From: Pholis gunnellus
Lineage: Eukaryota; Chordata; Actinopteri; Perciformes; Pholidae
Assembly: GCA_910591455.2 (NCBI GenBank)
Contig: OU342818.1
Span: forward strand, 22,544,771 to 22,608,770
Direction: 5' to 3'
Length of the DNA: 64,000 bases
Position numbers and translations under genes: made by a program. The notes under the pieces are model-generated. The model searched no databases, was not told the origin of the DNA, and worked only from the letters and a program-made list of their open reading frames with translations. Below are positions 47,763 to 60,395 of the stretch, in pieces (the stretch's first letter is position 1; every line of letters starts with the position of its first letter).

Positions 47763-48589
47763 GCCTTCGTTCACTGACCGGGATGGTCAAGGAAGAGCAT
47801 GGAGCGGGGGATACAGGGTAGTTTTGTAGAAACAGAACCTGAACCACAGGGGTCCCGGGGGGTCTTGGCCCTCGGCCAATTAGATTGCAGCGGTGCATTC
47901 AGGTAACCTCAGCAGAGCATAGTTTTTGGGGGTATCTGGTTTTCTTACCGGAAGTCCCGCCTCGGTATCCCTGCTCTCGTCCCTTTGAGAGTAGTGGTGC
48001 ATTTGGGGGCAGACATTGAGACACTATACATTTCTTCACCTGTGGAGGGCACATGTCAGATTCCAACACTGAGACCTAAACCGAGCTAAAAGGAGAGTCA
48101 ATATTGGACTTACATTCATCAGGTGGCCTGAGACATAACTCAAAATGAGTGGTGATGTTGCTACATGTCTGCTGGATGTGTACATACTGTTTGCTATCAT
48201 GTTCACCATCTCTTCAGAGTAATAATTTGTTGATGTTTTCATCTTATTATGCTGCCTCTAGTCTGACTAACAGCATGTAGACTGTGGGTATAATTTAATA
48301 ATCCGCTATCTATCTATTTTGCAAGGGCACCTTCCCCGCATCCTGTGCTCAGCGCTGCCCAAGACGAATGTGATTGGTTTAAAGAAATAGAAACAAGCTA
48401 AGACATTCATTTCCCCCCTTACACCAGAATGATATTTGTAGAGACAGACTTTTCTTTAGAGCCAACACAGCGCTATGGAGAAACGTCTGGCTATGTGAAA
48501 CTATGCTGTCTCCAAGTGGCCAATAAAAATCAAAGATTACATAACTGACAAAATGTTACTCCTCTTTTTTTTTGTACATTTTCCCACGA
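47763..48589. other. Unassigned, right flank of the palindrome
   Basis: GC-richer up to about 48000, then AT-rich. The interrupted sequence resumes here after the target duplication. No gene recognised. Confidence 0.45.
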
Positions 48590-48890
48590 AAGTCCAGCAA
48601 CATGAGTCATTTTCCACTCGTTACATGCATACAGGCTTTTCAAAATAAACTTCCGTCTTCACAGGAAACTACTTAGTTAGGTTTAGGTTACAAAAGTACT
48701 TAGGTTTAGGAAAAGGCCCTTGTTTGGGTTAACGTTTGGTTAAGTTACGTGACAAATAAATCAAATTCTCGCACTAACAGCGGTCTTCCCTTCCTAACTT
48801 TTAGGGGTTTTTGCAGCCTTTATACTTCGTGGTTCATGATTACGTGGATTTTACTGATTGAATTTGTGGGATATCTACGAATAGCAGTGC
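48590..48890 (-). repeat. Dispersed repeat R1, copy 4
   Basis: Co-linear with 1935-2300: AAAGTCCAGCAACATGAGTC, TTAGGTTTAGGAAAAGG, TTTATACTTCGTGGTTCATG, GTGGGATATC. Confidence 0.7.
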
Positions 48891-49506
48891 ATTAATTCTT
48901 TGGAGCTATACCTACGAACGCTGTATGAGAACAGCCTGCCAATGAACATGAGAAAAGTCAACACTTCTTTCGGAACCATCCAATCACCAAACTGCACCGT
49001 GATGGTGAGCAGAGACGCTCATTGGGAGAAGTTAACGCTTTGCAGACGACTGATGACACATTCAGCTGTTTAAATCAGTGCTCTTTCACATCCTTTTCTA
49101 CAACTGATTGGCTCCTCTGCCTTCTACTCCATCGCTACCTACTGCAGTGAAAGCCGATGATGCTGTTGATTACATTTTTCACCTGAATAAAGAATAATAG
49201 GCAATAACAAAATAGGTTAATAGAGCATTTTTTTAAAAGCCCTGACAGAGGTCCAGGCTAAGCCCTGAATGTCGTCAAATCCTAGAGACGGCCCTGTGTA
49301 TTTGAGCATGTGTAGTAGGTTGGACATGCTACAGGGTTAATTTGTATTAAAACAGACCCCCCCCACACACACTTTTTGTTAATAATTGAACTGTTCTAAC
49401 TCTTCAGACTTTATATCAAGGTAATACACGATCACGTCAGTAGATGGCGCTTTGGTGCTGCTGTGGATCCATTAGAGACGAACGTAGCTACAGGCTCCGC
49501 TCATGC

Positions 49507-49579
49507 GCAGCTCAGAATTAAACTAGCTCTGGCCTGAGCGTGACGCTAACATCGATCCCGTCTCTGTATTAATCCACAG
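49507..49579 (+). repeat. 73-bp direct repeat, unit 1
   Basis: Runs from GCAGCTCAGAATTAAACTAG to GTCTCTGTATTAATCCACAG. Repeated 359 bp downstream with one difference (GACGCT versus GATGCT). Confidence 0.93.
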
Positions 49580-49865
49580 GTATTCTAAACTTGTTTCTGT
49601 CTGTAACATGGGTTGTGATCGAATGTAAATACAGTTAAATGTTTTGTAATGTTGTAACCTGATTAGAGATGTGTGATAAATGTAGTTAGCTATATTTTGT
49701 AGTTAATTTTTCTGACGAACGTTGTAATGCTACCTAGCTAGTTCCGTCCGTGAACTTCAGTGTTACACACCGTGGTTGTTACATGTTAGTAGGACTGGAG
49801 GTGGAATATATTTGTATTTGTTCACACCATGTCAAAGTAAATTGTGAAATGTTATGATCTGCAAG

Positions 49866-49938
49866 GCAGCTCAGAATTAAACTAGCTCTGGCCTGAGCGT
49901 GATGCTAACATCGATCCCGTCTCTGTATTAATCCACAG
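49866..49938 (+). repeat. 73-bp direct repeat, unit 2
   Basis: Second unit of the pair. Both units end at CCACAG, a splice-acceptor-like sequence, and diverge completely afterwards. Confidence 0.93.
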
Positions 49939-51900
49939 TGAGATCAGTTGGCTACACAGTGCTCCCTAGCCTGTGTAACCTTTGCTGCCGGTCCAGATTT
50001 CCCCTAGGTCTGGTGCCGGTAACACATGGCTGTGGCCGCTGGATTTTAATGTTTATTAATTTGATCCCATAAATATTATTAACGTTGCAAAAGGAGAGTA
50101 TCCGCCTAAATTACCCGGGAGACCCCTGCATTTCTTTACCGAGGAACACTAGAGGCTATATAACTTATGTGCAAAAAGTCTACCAACACACACCAACACA
50201 CATGTCTTGTTATCGGCAGCGGTGACATAATTTCGTGTTCCCGCCAGCTAGTTCCAGATCTAATTCTGTACATGTGATCCCATGGTAGAGTGAAGCTACC
50301 ATCTGGGTGTGTTTCTGTCACTGTCAGCACTCTCTTTCTTCCAGCCTGTGGGCTTTGAGAAGTTCCTCTGTTCGTCTTTGGGCCTTCCGCTGGAGCACGC
50401 ATGCACGGAGAGCACATTCCATCGCCGGCAAGCATCAAAACAGCTCTGATCAGACAACTGTTGGCATGCAGGTGAAAGGACTGTGCGTGTGTGTTACCTT
50501 TTACCAGCTTACTTTGCTGTCATGTGTATCTGTGTGCGTATGGGTGACTATGTGCTTTGTATGTTTGCTGATGAGTCTGTGCCTGTGGGCATCTTTGTGT
50601 GTGTGTGTATATGTGTGTGTGTACCTTCTCCTCCAATTAAATCTGTGTGCAGGCCTGTGTGTGTGTGGGTGTGTATGTGTGGCCCCACTGCACTGGCATG
50701 TGTGGTGTGAGAAAAGTCAACATCATCTTTAAAGTCTGTTTGACGCTGCTCCGTGCTCTCTCTCTCTGATCTACGGACCCTTCCTGTATATCTAGCAGGG
50801 CCGCTGGCCGTGTGAATAAATGCCAGGCTCGCATTCCGTATGCCCTTTAACAAACCCCGTAGAGGTCTGTGACACATGGGGGGGATTCTTCATCTCTCGT
50901 CATTTTTAGCTATTTATTTATTTGTATTACTCAACAATAAAATTCCCGACCTCAGTCTCCTTTTTAAAAACATATGTTAAGCTACAAATTGGATATGCAT
51001 TCTGCCACGTGACTTTTGTTTCTGAATATATCATGATGCATATCTTTGAATAAAATGTTGATACAATATTAACTTAAAATACAGATGACAAATAAATGTG
51101 TAAACATGCCCGAGCGGCCATGGAGGCAAATGAACAGTTCAGGAGTCCAGAGAGGGTTTCAGAAGATGCTTCATTTATTTTTACATTCGCCCATCGCATC
51201 AACGTTCACACCAGTGTCTAGTTGCCTCAACTAACTCCCGACACAAACAAAATGAGGCCCTTTTATGCACCTGGTCCATCTAATTGGACCAGCCATACCA
51301 TCTACAGGGAAGTATATTGCTAACCATATATATATAATAAATATTTACATGATTTTACCAACACCAAAAGTATCCATACAAATTAACACCTATTTATAAT
51401 TCCTATAAATAAACTAAATTATAAACCCATAATTTATCTAAATAAACACAGCAACACATATCTTCACTTCCTCCTACCCACTTCCTGTAGTTGGTATTTC
51501 CCAGAACTATAAATGGGTGCTCGAGCCCCCGGGGAAGTATTTTGCCCGAACACCTTAGGAAGAGGAAACAGGCAGAGGTAAGTTGTTGCAATATATATAC
51601 ACACATAACTAGACATTTACCACAGTCAAGTTTGTTCACTCAGTCACTGACTGCAGTTGTCCATTTGTTTGTTGGCAGGGAGAACAAAAGGACCAGGGCC
51701 CCGTTCCTCGTACGTGGCTAACTGAGTTAGCCGGATAATTTCCAGGATGAGATTACATAAGTGAGGCTTTTCGGTTCCTCGAAGCAAGTTTGGAAAAATC
51801 ACCATAGCAACACATCCATAAGCTTGAACCTGCTTGAGCTAGATCCGCTGGATAAGCTGCCACTCCCCCGGAAAAAAGTGTCAGCTCCCTTCCTCAGAGA

Positions 51901-52274
51901 TCCATCGATGAGGAAGCGATATTAGTCAGATTAGCGTTTTATAGGGAGAGAGTTCTTCGAGATCGCCAAGATCCGTTATCACATCATGATGACTTCCTGT
52001 ACGAGCGCTATCGATTCTACCGACAAGGAATCATTTATTTAAAGACCTTCCCGAGCCGTACATTGAACACCACACTCTGCAGCCGAGCATCGACTGTCTC
52101 ACAGACTGTATCACAGCCTCGCGCTTTTTTGTGAGTGGTTCATGTTTGTACAGTGTCGGTGATGCGGAGAACATCGGGAAAGCCGCTGCATGCCGTGCTG
52201 TTCATAAAGTTTATTTGGCGATTAAGAAACTTCTGGATGTGTTCATTACATCACCATGGCACATGTTGTATTGA
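51901..52274 (+). pseudogene. HARBI1-like: Harbinger transposase, N-terminal remnant with frameshift
   Basis: The first frame reads EEAILVRLAFYRERVLRDRQ, DPLSHHDDFLYERYRFYRQG and IIYLK. A one-base shift near 52043 then gives DLPEPYIEHHTLQPSIDCLT, ITASRFFVSGSCLYSVGDAE and NIGKAAACRAVHKVYLAIKK before a stop at 52272. This is the conserved N-terminal part of PIF/Harbinger transposases, the family that gave rise to HARBI1: the D-P-L...Y-E-R-Y-R-F segment and the F-x-x-G-S-x-x-x-x-V-G-D-A-E helix-turn-helix segment. The DDE catalytic half is missing. It relies on a Myb-like partner, a remnant of which is at 52783-53021. Confidence 0.88.
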
Positions 52275-52782
52275 TCACCATTCTGAATAATGTTTGTGTG
52301 CTTAGTGTTTACTTGCTCCCGTGTCCTCTTGATGGCTGGTTGAACTACATGATGGTTGAAAGCACTCATAATGATATGACAGTATTATTAGTACACCATA
52401 GATATCATTGTTGTAGAACATGATTAAGGTGGACTCATGATAACAATAGAGAGAATTACACAATTTATTTTTACTGCTGATTATGAATAATACATACACA
52501 CTGATCCGCCCATACACAGATTCACACACAAATTCAAACTCCTATTCTATATGGTAATCTACACATACATGTATATACACATATATACATAGTACATGAT
52601 ACATAAGTGCATACACCTACATATATCCTCATAAGTATCTATTAATTCGTATCAGTTAGATACTCTTTGGGCTTGTTTTTATCTACTTATTCTGAAAGAG
52701 TTGATATAATTATTGTCGCTATAGAACTCATTGGATGATGCGTTCCATTAAGCCTACTGCCAGCAGCACATTTAAAGTAATA

Positions 52783-53021
52783 TCATCTGATTGATTGGGG
52801 TGATGAGGCTCTTAAAATGAACCGATACATTTTCCCAACACTTGCGCATTTAACGACGTCTGCGATATGTTGCCATGCTTCTCGTCTAGCCCTCGCAGCG
52901 TTAGATTTTGCCATGATTATGGTCTTGAATTCCTCATATGTGTTCATGATCATCTCCTGCTCGTCAGCGGAGTAAAAAGAGGCTCTTTCTTTGAGTTTAT
53001 TTGCCGTTGTACTGTTAGAAA
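52783..53021 (-). pseudogene. Harbinger Myb/SANT-like partner protein remnant
   Basis: On the minus strand one frame reads RASFYSADEQEMIMNTYEEF, KTIIMAKSNAARARREAWQH and IADVVKCASVGKM, ending at a stop near 52783. The F-S-x-x-E...I-x-x-x-Y-E-x-x-K...W-x-x-I-A-x-x-V pattern is that of the Myb/SANT-like DNA-binding protein encoded next to Harbinger transposase (NAIF1-like). A stop codon lies just upstream at about 53022. In this family the protein helps the transposase enter the nucleus and bind element ends. The remnant keeps the DNA-binding helices only. Confidence 0.8.
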
Positions 53022-53237
53022 ATCATGGTTTCGGTGATCGACGCTTCCCCCTTTTGAAGTAGGACGGACACGCGCAACGATCCTGATGTCTGACATCTGG
53101 TTCGAATTAACGAGACTGTTTGAGCGGATCAGCCTTTGAGGAACCGAGATAGCCTGATGTCAATCATCGAGTTAATTTAAGCTGGATAATAGGACATTTG
53201 ATCGACTTAGTTGAACCACGTACGAGGAATAGGGCCC

Positions 53238-53489
53238 TGCTCTGTGTCCCAGCTGTGCACATGGCTCCCAGCATCCATAGTCCAACAATAAATACATACA
53301 ATAACTTGTGTTCTCCTTGACTCCTTCATCACACACTATCCGTGGTCTAAGTAACGGTGGTGCGTCGTTACAAAATGTGATATTTATATTGTAAAAGAGG
53401 CCAATATGTATTTTGTTTTCATAGTTTTTTGGTTTATTAGGTCTTTCACTTGTCCCTGTCCCGTGTCCCAAGTCAACGTTGAGTTATTT
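53238..53489. other. Unassigned flank of the Harbinger element
   Basis: Contains AATAAA followed by a TCCTTGACTCC stretch, but too little to call an LTR. Confidence 0.35.
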
Positions 53490-53720
53490 GACTGTACTTT
53501 TGTTTTATGACTTACTAAAAACTAAGTCAACCTACTTCAGAGGTTTATTTTGAAAAGCACTGTATGCACTTAACAAGCAGAAACTGCATTGTTTTGCAAA
53601 AGGATGTAACAAGTGGAAACTGACATTGTCCCTGACACGTCCAAAACTCTAGGGGGGAACGTGGAGCAGCATAGATTGAAGCTTGGACCCACTTACCAAT
53701 GGAAAAAAAGCCTAGCTAAT
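53490..53720 (+). repeat. Dispersed repeat R1, copy 5
   Basis: Shares with 63600-63760 the order AAGTCAACCTACTT, GAGGTTTATTTTGAAAAGCA, CTGTATGCA, AAACTGACA and GGGGAACGTGGAGC. It is the part of R1 absent from the shorter copies. Confidence 0.65.
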
Positions 53721-54649
53721 GCTACCCCTAGATTATGTTAATGTATTAAAGTATTCACTTAAAAAAACATGCATAGACACTTTTTTTACGCAATTATTGT
53801 GATGAAGCGCACATATTATCGGAATAATAATACCAACTGTAAAAGCAATTCAACACTGAGCATTATGGCTGATTCTGTTAATAAGTGCTTGAGTTTCCAA
53901 TGTTTTTACCTCCATAACTAACCAGTCTTTTTTTTTTGACAGTTACAGCATTATTGACCGGCCACTTTAGTCTTAGCATCAGCTGATTACATCCTCTGTT
54001 TCATTCATGCCTCACAATCACTCATTCGCCAGCTCTGTGGCTATCAGCTGACTAGCAACGTCCAATTATATTAAGTGTACAGCACAGCCTTCATAACCTC
54101 ACACTTTGTACACCTATTGTACAATCCTGTTAATCCCTTTTTCGCTGCCGTAGCCCCCTCCACAATGCCGACCTCATGTTCCAAGCTTTTGGTATTGTTG
54201 TCTCTAATAATATTTATTCTTCATGTATGTGTTTGTTCGGGGGATTAGTTCAGACAGCACAATCCTTGCTGCTGCTCAGAATATGTGAGCTCCTCACAGA
54301 GCGGAGGCTTTTCTGGAAAATCTTATTGTAGAACAATAAATGAAAAAACAGAAGAAAGATAAATATATTCATTAGATGGAAGTTTCTCTGACATCACCAA
54401 TAAGTGATTATTTTTTTGGTGATTTACATTTTTTCAATCACAAGGTTCCATTCAATAAAGATGTTGCTCAGAATGAGTAATAAGTAAATTCACTGTTGGA
54501 CACATAAAGCTGTCTTTTCCACTATGACGTGATCTCATGAAAGACGTATACTTGGCTTTAAAGGACATTTCATGTGTCATCACATTTTAAACTTTCAGCG
54601 TGACTTTTAACGCTCTGTCTCATTCCAAACTCGTCACATACGGACGCTC
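53721..54649. other. Unassigned, AT-rich
   Basis: No gene or repeat recognised. Confidence 0.5.
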
Positions 54650-55130
54650 GGTTGCAGTTGTGGTTAACGTGAATTCAAACAAAACTACCTGCTTATGTTT
54701 GGGGAAAGGTTCATGGTTTGAGTTCAAATATGTAAGTTTATGTAAAGTTACAGCTCAGTATCCATGAAAATAGTCACAGAAATGCAACCTATTGGTTTTG
54801 CGTACGGGGACACTAATCGTCAATTTTTTTTCATGTTGATCTGCATAAAACAATGCCAATGGAAAGTCAATTAGGATACTTTTGGTGGTAGTGGTGACCT
54901 GAATTAAACACATCCGGAGCAAGTGACACAGTATTAAGTCTCTTGAAAACCACTTATGGTTGGTGGTAGGGCAGAGGAATGTTTCCAACAAACCACGAGA
55001 CCAATGTTGCGTAACCTAAATTATGCCTAACTCAGTACTTTTGTTGCCTGAACCTAACTTTCTTTAAGTGTAATGTTGTCCCAAAACAAAACGTCCAAGA
55101 AACCAACAGCTTGCTTTTCATTCACTGTGA
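54650..55130. repeat. Dispersed repeat R1, two opposed partial copies
   Basis: 54670-54750 (GGGGAAAGGTTCATGGTTTG) is in minus orientation and 55010-55095 (ACTTTTGTTGCCTGAACCTA) in plus orientation, forming an inverted pair about 260 bp apart. Confidence 0.55.
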
Positions 55131-55630
55131 GACTGTGTTGCATGTTAATAAGTAGTCAACATAAATAAGTGAATTGTTGAGTTTTTGTTTCACACTAGAG
55201 GGTGACACGGGAGGGCAGATTGTATTTATATCCAAGAACTATAACTGGCAGTATACACAAACATTTTTTTACTTTTATTTAATTGAAAAATTCACGAGAC
55301 TTATTGCTCAATGTGAAACATCGTAAATTTGAGCAGGGCATAATCAGCTAGATCTGAGACTGGTGATTGGTGCATCTCTACTATCGTTTTTTTCCTGTCT
55401 CATCCCAGTCACATCATGAACACTAAAATTAGGAATCTAGGAGTCCCACAGAATATTTAGTGCCCACTAAAAATATCATCCTCCTGGATTATAGTGTGTT
55501 TGAAACATTCATCCACCTCGTCCTCCCTACGTGGACTTTCTCTCTCTTTATCCTACGTCACCTTACTTCCAAAGCGCTTGTTCTCAGCATCTTATATTGA
55601 AAATGACGCAAGGAAAGCAAAAAATACGTA
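55131..55630. other. Unassigned
   Basis: AT-rich. No gene recognised. Confidence 0.5.
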
Positions 55631-55638
55631 GTGATAAC

Positions 55639-57173
55639 CAGTGGTGTATAAAGTACCCAAAAGCCATACTTGAGTAAAAGTAAAGATACCTTACTGGAAA
55701 ACGACTCCAGTAAAAGTGAAAGTCACCTATTAAAATACTACTTGAGTAAAAGTCTTAAAGTATCTGATATTTACTGTACTTAAGTATCAAAAGTAGTTTT
55801 CTGATATTAAATGTACTTAAGTATTGAAAGTAAAAGTACAAGTAAATGCTGTTAATAAAAAAGCAAAGGGTCAGAATTTTGAGAATTAGGAAGTTTATTC
55901 TTTTAAGTGCTGTGGCCACCATGACCAAGGACAAGGAGTTGTGTTGAAAATAATTGGGTTGGCTGTGATCCATCCAGGAGCAACAATGTTGAACATCATA
56001 TATTGTACATAAGTATACTTTTGCATCTACTATGAACTATGGGCCTGATTTGAACACAACAGGCAAAGGTTTTGCTCAAACTGAATCTGCAATTGGTCGA
56101 CTGCTACCATCATAACTCGATCTGATCATCCACAAAATCACTCAAATATCAAAACATGATCAATACTAAAGTATTACAAAACGTAATGCTGCGCTCTCGT
56201 TAGCAAACTAGTGCTGCAGTGATTATAGCTATGATGACTCAAATCAACAACATCTCACAACTGTCAACACTTCCTCAGCTCACTAACTCGCTAGAGATCT
56301 GTCTACTACACTAATTGTCTCATTTGATTTACGATAGCTAGCGAACGTTAGCCTAACATACACCATGTATAGCTAAATTAAGAAGATCAGACACCTCCCC
56401 CCCCCCCCCCCCCCCTCCCCCCAAAGATATACTCTGTGGGAAACACTGCTAGATATCTGAACAGGTTTATGATCATTATGATAACTAAACATTAACGTTG
56501 CGGCTCATGGGATTCATCTTAATTTACCTCAATGTGTTTGCTGTGGTTGGATGAGGAGTTTTTGAATGCCAATATTTCAGTAGCTTCGGGTAAGCATAAG
56601 AGGCACTTCATCTGGTACAAAGAATCTTTCACTCCAACATAAGAAAACATTTCTCGCAATATATGGCCACGGGTGTTGGTCTTCGTCACCACCATCACTT
56701 TGTTGCGGGAGTAGCAGGTGCTTCCATTTCTGAAATCAGTCATCGTAGAGTGGAATTCTACTCATGGAGTTGCTCGCTAGCGAGCATCCTGGGCATCACT
56801 GGGAATCAAAACACCGTGGCATTGAGAGCAGTTGTTTGCAGTTGCGCATTAACGTGATTAACCAATGATTTAACTTGCAAGCTAGGTCCACTGATTCACC
56901 AAACCTGCTTGCTTGCAGTCTGTGTTCCACCACAGTCCTCGACGTTGGTCTCATGATTCATTTTTTTTCTAAAGATAGATTTTATTTTGTAGCGAGTAAC
57001 GAAGGTTTCAGGGGAAATGTATCGGAGTCAAAGTATCAGCTTTCTTTGCAAAATGTAGTGAAGTAAAAGTAAAAGTCAACAGAAATATAAATAGTAAAGT
57101 AAAGTACAGATATCCAAAAAAACGACTTAAGTACAGTAACGAAGTATTTCTACTTCGTTACTATACACCACTG
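55639..57173. mobile_element. hAT derivative (1535 bp), 8-bp duplication
   Basis: Begins CAGTGGTGTATAAAGTACCC and ends TACTATACACCACTG, flanked by a perfect 8-bp duplication GTGATAAC (55631-55638 and 57174-57181). Both subterminal regions are full of the word AGTAAAAGT and its complement ACTTAAGTA-type relatives, typical of hAT transposase binding clusters. A minus-strand BED-finger remnant lies at 56519-56743. A C19 run with a T interruption is at 56397-56422. Confidence 0.92.
56519..56743 (-). pseudogene. BED-type zinc finger of a hAT transposase
   Basis: The frame reads VVTKTNTRGHILREMFSYVG, then LYQMKCLLCLPEATEILAFK and NSSSNHSKHIEVN. KCLLC supplies the Cys-x2-Cys pair and HSKHIE the histidines of a BED finger, in the variant with a LAFKNSSSN spacer common in ZBED5-like hAT elements. 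The frame continues only a few codons further. No catalytic domain is present in this 1.5-kb derivative. Confidence 0.82.
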
Positions 57174-57181
57174 GTGATAAC

Positions 57182-58351
57182 ATACAAAATGAGTTATACT
57201 TAATAGATATGTTTACTGATGCATCCATGGTGAATTATGATCACTGTGTGATGCATAAAACTGACCTCAAAAGTTCATTGTTTCTGAAATATGGAATCAA
57301 ATGTTAATTTGGATGAACAAAAGAGAGACTTGTTTTGTGGTGTGATGGAAATGATTTTATCTTCATGTTAGAATAAAGCAAGACCTGCAATATGTCATAT
57401 GCCATGTCATAATGTTCATTTTTTCTTCCTGTCTCTTTGTGGTGTGCTTCCACCAAAGCACATTCGACAAAAAAAAGAAAAGAGATCAGAAACATAATTT
57501 CACCCCCATACACACACCTGTTTAATATTCCTGTCAAGACCTGTCTCTTTGTGCCGCGGTGCTGGCCTTGATCAGGCTGCTATTCATGTGACTACTACTG
57601 TATTGTATCAGCCCGCTATTCTGCTGTGCCGGGGGACTCCATGGCAGTGGACTCTCCACTCAGCCATTGTCACCAACATACCTAAAGCTATTGTGTCTGT
57701 TCAATTCTGGGTAGCGGTGTAGGATTTCACACATGCACATATATGTGTAGGGACTAAAAGCGACCTTTACAATGTATTATCTCTCTCTGTCTCACACACA
57801 CACAGACTTTTCCACAGTGTCCCAGTGTCCTTCAGACAGCATTGGTGTAACCTGCTCCTGTCCCCTGGGCCCGGGCCTGGTGAGGCTCCAACACATAGAA
57901 CGACAGAGATGGTAACAGAGCACCATGAAATGAGTGTGTAACCACCTCCTCTGCTGGTCCACGGTCAGACACCCAGCTCAGTCACACAGCAGCAGAACTA
58001 CTGACAATGGACATCAGCTGACTAGACTACTGATGCATGCTGGATGCACCGCTCACCTCTCCCATTTGTCAGTAAAGAGTGTTAATAGACGGACAAATCA
58101 AGACGTAAAAAGAAATTAAAAATGTCACCGTAAAGTAAATGATAGCCTTGGTTTGTTACAACTAGGATATTATTTTTGTAGTTTTGGTTATTGTCGTTTA
58201 TGATAAAACTGTGCTCAATTTGCTGAGATGTGAGCAACAAAATGAGAATGAAAGCAAAAGTACTCGGCAGGCAGCAGAATGGCCAGGTCAATGTTATGTT
58301 ACTGAATAATATATCATATTTAGAGAATATTATTCAAACTGATAGAACCGA
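57182..58351. other. Unassigned
   Basis: Short CT and CA runs near 57780-57805. No gene recognised. Confidence 0.5.
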
Positions 58352-58485
58352 TAGCTCACACTTAAATCTATGCAGAGAAAAGGACCTTCACCAGAGTATA
58401 CATGTTGCAAGATGTATGCTCTGCTGAAGTTCCTTCAGACTGAAAGCTAAAAATAAAGTGTTCTCTGCATAGATTCTAGCGTGTG
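58352..58485. repeat. Small MITE-like inverted repeat
   Basis: AATCTATGCAGAGA (58365-58378) and its exact complement (58462-58475), with CACAC and GTGTG just outside, enclose about 83 bp. No clear target duplication. Confidence 0.55.
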
Positions 58486-59130
58486 GATATCTATTCTACC
58501 TGTTTGAGCTTTTTGATACTTCCAGCACCTTTTTGAAGATAAAGCCGGGTGTAGTGGTGGTTATCCTTCAGATTATTGTTTAAACAAAAGAAGAAAAAAA
58601 CGTACAAACATGTTTTAATGCTTGTCTGAGGTGAAAAAGTTGGTGTATCGATAAAAGCAAAATGTGTTAAAGTGCAATGGAATCGTGTTAAAGTGACCCA
58701 CCACATTCTCAGAAGTCCACTGATGCTCAGCTGATAACAGGCACAACAAGAAAACCTCATGAGATTTAAAGAAGTGGATGGAAACGCACATTCATTTGCA
58801 TTTTTCCGTTGCTGATCTTCGGGAAATTAGATTCAAATTTGAACCAAATTTGGATGGAAACCTGGTTATTGTATCCATCATCTGGGTTTCCCAACACCTC
58901 CACCTGTTCAGGATGACAGCTTTACTTCTATAAGTCGTATTTCAGTGGATCTCTTGGCGAAGGTAAATTATGAAAATGATTTGGTTTTGGTTCTCCGAAT
59001 CTGACTTAACTGTCGGCTTCTTCACAGCCTGTGTGATCATCTGACTACTTGTGTGTCTTAGTTGTAATAAACTGTAATTATCCTTTAACCTATTTTTTAA
59101 CCTTTTTTTAGGCCTCTTCTCGAAAATTGT
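58486..59130. other. Unassigned
   Basis: AT-rich, no gene recognised. Confidence 0.5.
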
Positions 59131-60395
59131 AACCCATACTGAAGAGACTACAATTCTGTAACTACAAGGTCTATTTTAAAAATGTTGATGGTTTAATAAC
59201 ACTAGGAATTGTGAGATTTGATGAGATGAGTAAATATTGTGTATATGTTACTGGTTAATAGTAGCTGAAGACAGAACACAGCAAACAGGGGAAATTCCCA
59301 GGTTCGCCTAAAGAAAAAGCACTGTAATTTATTAAATGAGGCCCTGGCTAGCCCAAAAACATTCCCAATTCATAGCAGAAAGGGTGCAGGTGCCTCACAA
59401 AAAGATTTGGTGTAAATAAAGTGAAGCAAACCCCAGTTATAGGTGTTTATCTAAAAAACAACATGCCAAATTCAAATTTTCGAACCAGGATTTGCAGCTG
59501 TTCCATTGTACTTGTATATACTATATAACTATATATTTCACTATATTTCACTTTGTTTATCACTCATATTGTACAATGTATCATAACAGAGCTGTTTGGC
59601 ATCATTTTGAGCCTCTCATATCGCTCATGCATTTTCTCTGTCTGTGTCTATGGAGCCCTTGCTAAGCCTGTGGTGGGCGCATCTTATCATGTGACCACTC
59701 GTTAGAACCGGGTGCTTATTTGGAACACACCCACATGTTCCATGAAGTGATTGACAGAAATTTTAGCCACTAAAACTCCAAAACCGTGCCGCGATCAGCT
59801 CCCAAGCCCCAAGCCCCTGTATGATTCGCCAGCCGGCACACTGACCACCATTTTGGCTAAAATGTACGGAGAAACGCCATTTTAAGTTTCAGACGTGCAT
59901 AGTGAGCTAGCGAGCACATTCCTAACAAGGATTAATTTGGGATTTCTCAGTTTTCGCCCTGAAAATCGACTCACGGTATGATACAGTTCTAATATTTGGC
60001 GGTGTTGGAGTTGTGCTTTCTGTGGCTTTTTGGTTGTAACTATTGAATGCTTTCACAGAGAGAAATTCGGATGTTATCGCTGAAATCTATGGCAAATGCT
60101 CATGCTGTTAGCTGTGTGATATGCTGGGGGAAATGCAATGGCCCCAATGTTTGAAGAGTTTTCTGAGTAGTTGGCTCGCCTGCTGTGGCGTAACATGCAT
60201 GATATTGTGGCGGATCTTCTTAGTTAGTTAGTAGAATAGTTTATAATGGTGTTTGCAGTGTGTAAAATGGTTTACATGATTAAGTTAAGGAGACTTTTTT
60301 CGAAAAATATTTCTTTATGAACTTTGATTTCTACGACGCTCTCTTCGAATAAATATCTCGCTCTGAACCCCAAATGGGGCTCGCTCGGGTCAAGA
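59131..60395 (+). repeat. Unclassified interspersed repeat RX, copy 2 (without MITE)
   Basis: Close match to 3620-5170 from CTACAATTCTGTAACTACAA to CCCAAATGGGGCTCGCTCGG, in the same orientation, but with GTTTACAT uninterrupted near 60269 where copy 1 carries the hAT MITE. No ORF of note. Confidence 0.8.

Larger units (their letters stand above)
48891..51695. other. Unassigned apart from a 73-bp direct repeat
   Basis: Contains the direct-repeat pair described separately and GT-rich runs at 50590-50680. The 51110-51690 part is AT-rich flank of the Harbinger element. No gene recognised. Confidence 0.45.
51696..53237. mobile_element. PIF/Harbinger element with remnants of both genes
   Basis: Inverted ends read GGGCCCCGTTCCTCGTACGT on the left and, complemented, GGGCCCTATTCCTCGTACGT on the right. 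Inside are a transposase N-terminus on the plus strand and a Myb/SANT-like protein remnant on the minus strand, the two-gene set that defines PIF/Harbinger. The expected 3-bp target duplication is not seen (CCA left, TGC right). The middle (52280-52780) is AT-rich and non-coding, so the C-terminal half of the transposase is lost. Confidence 0.85.
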
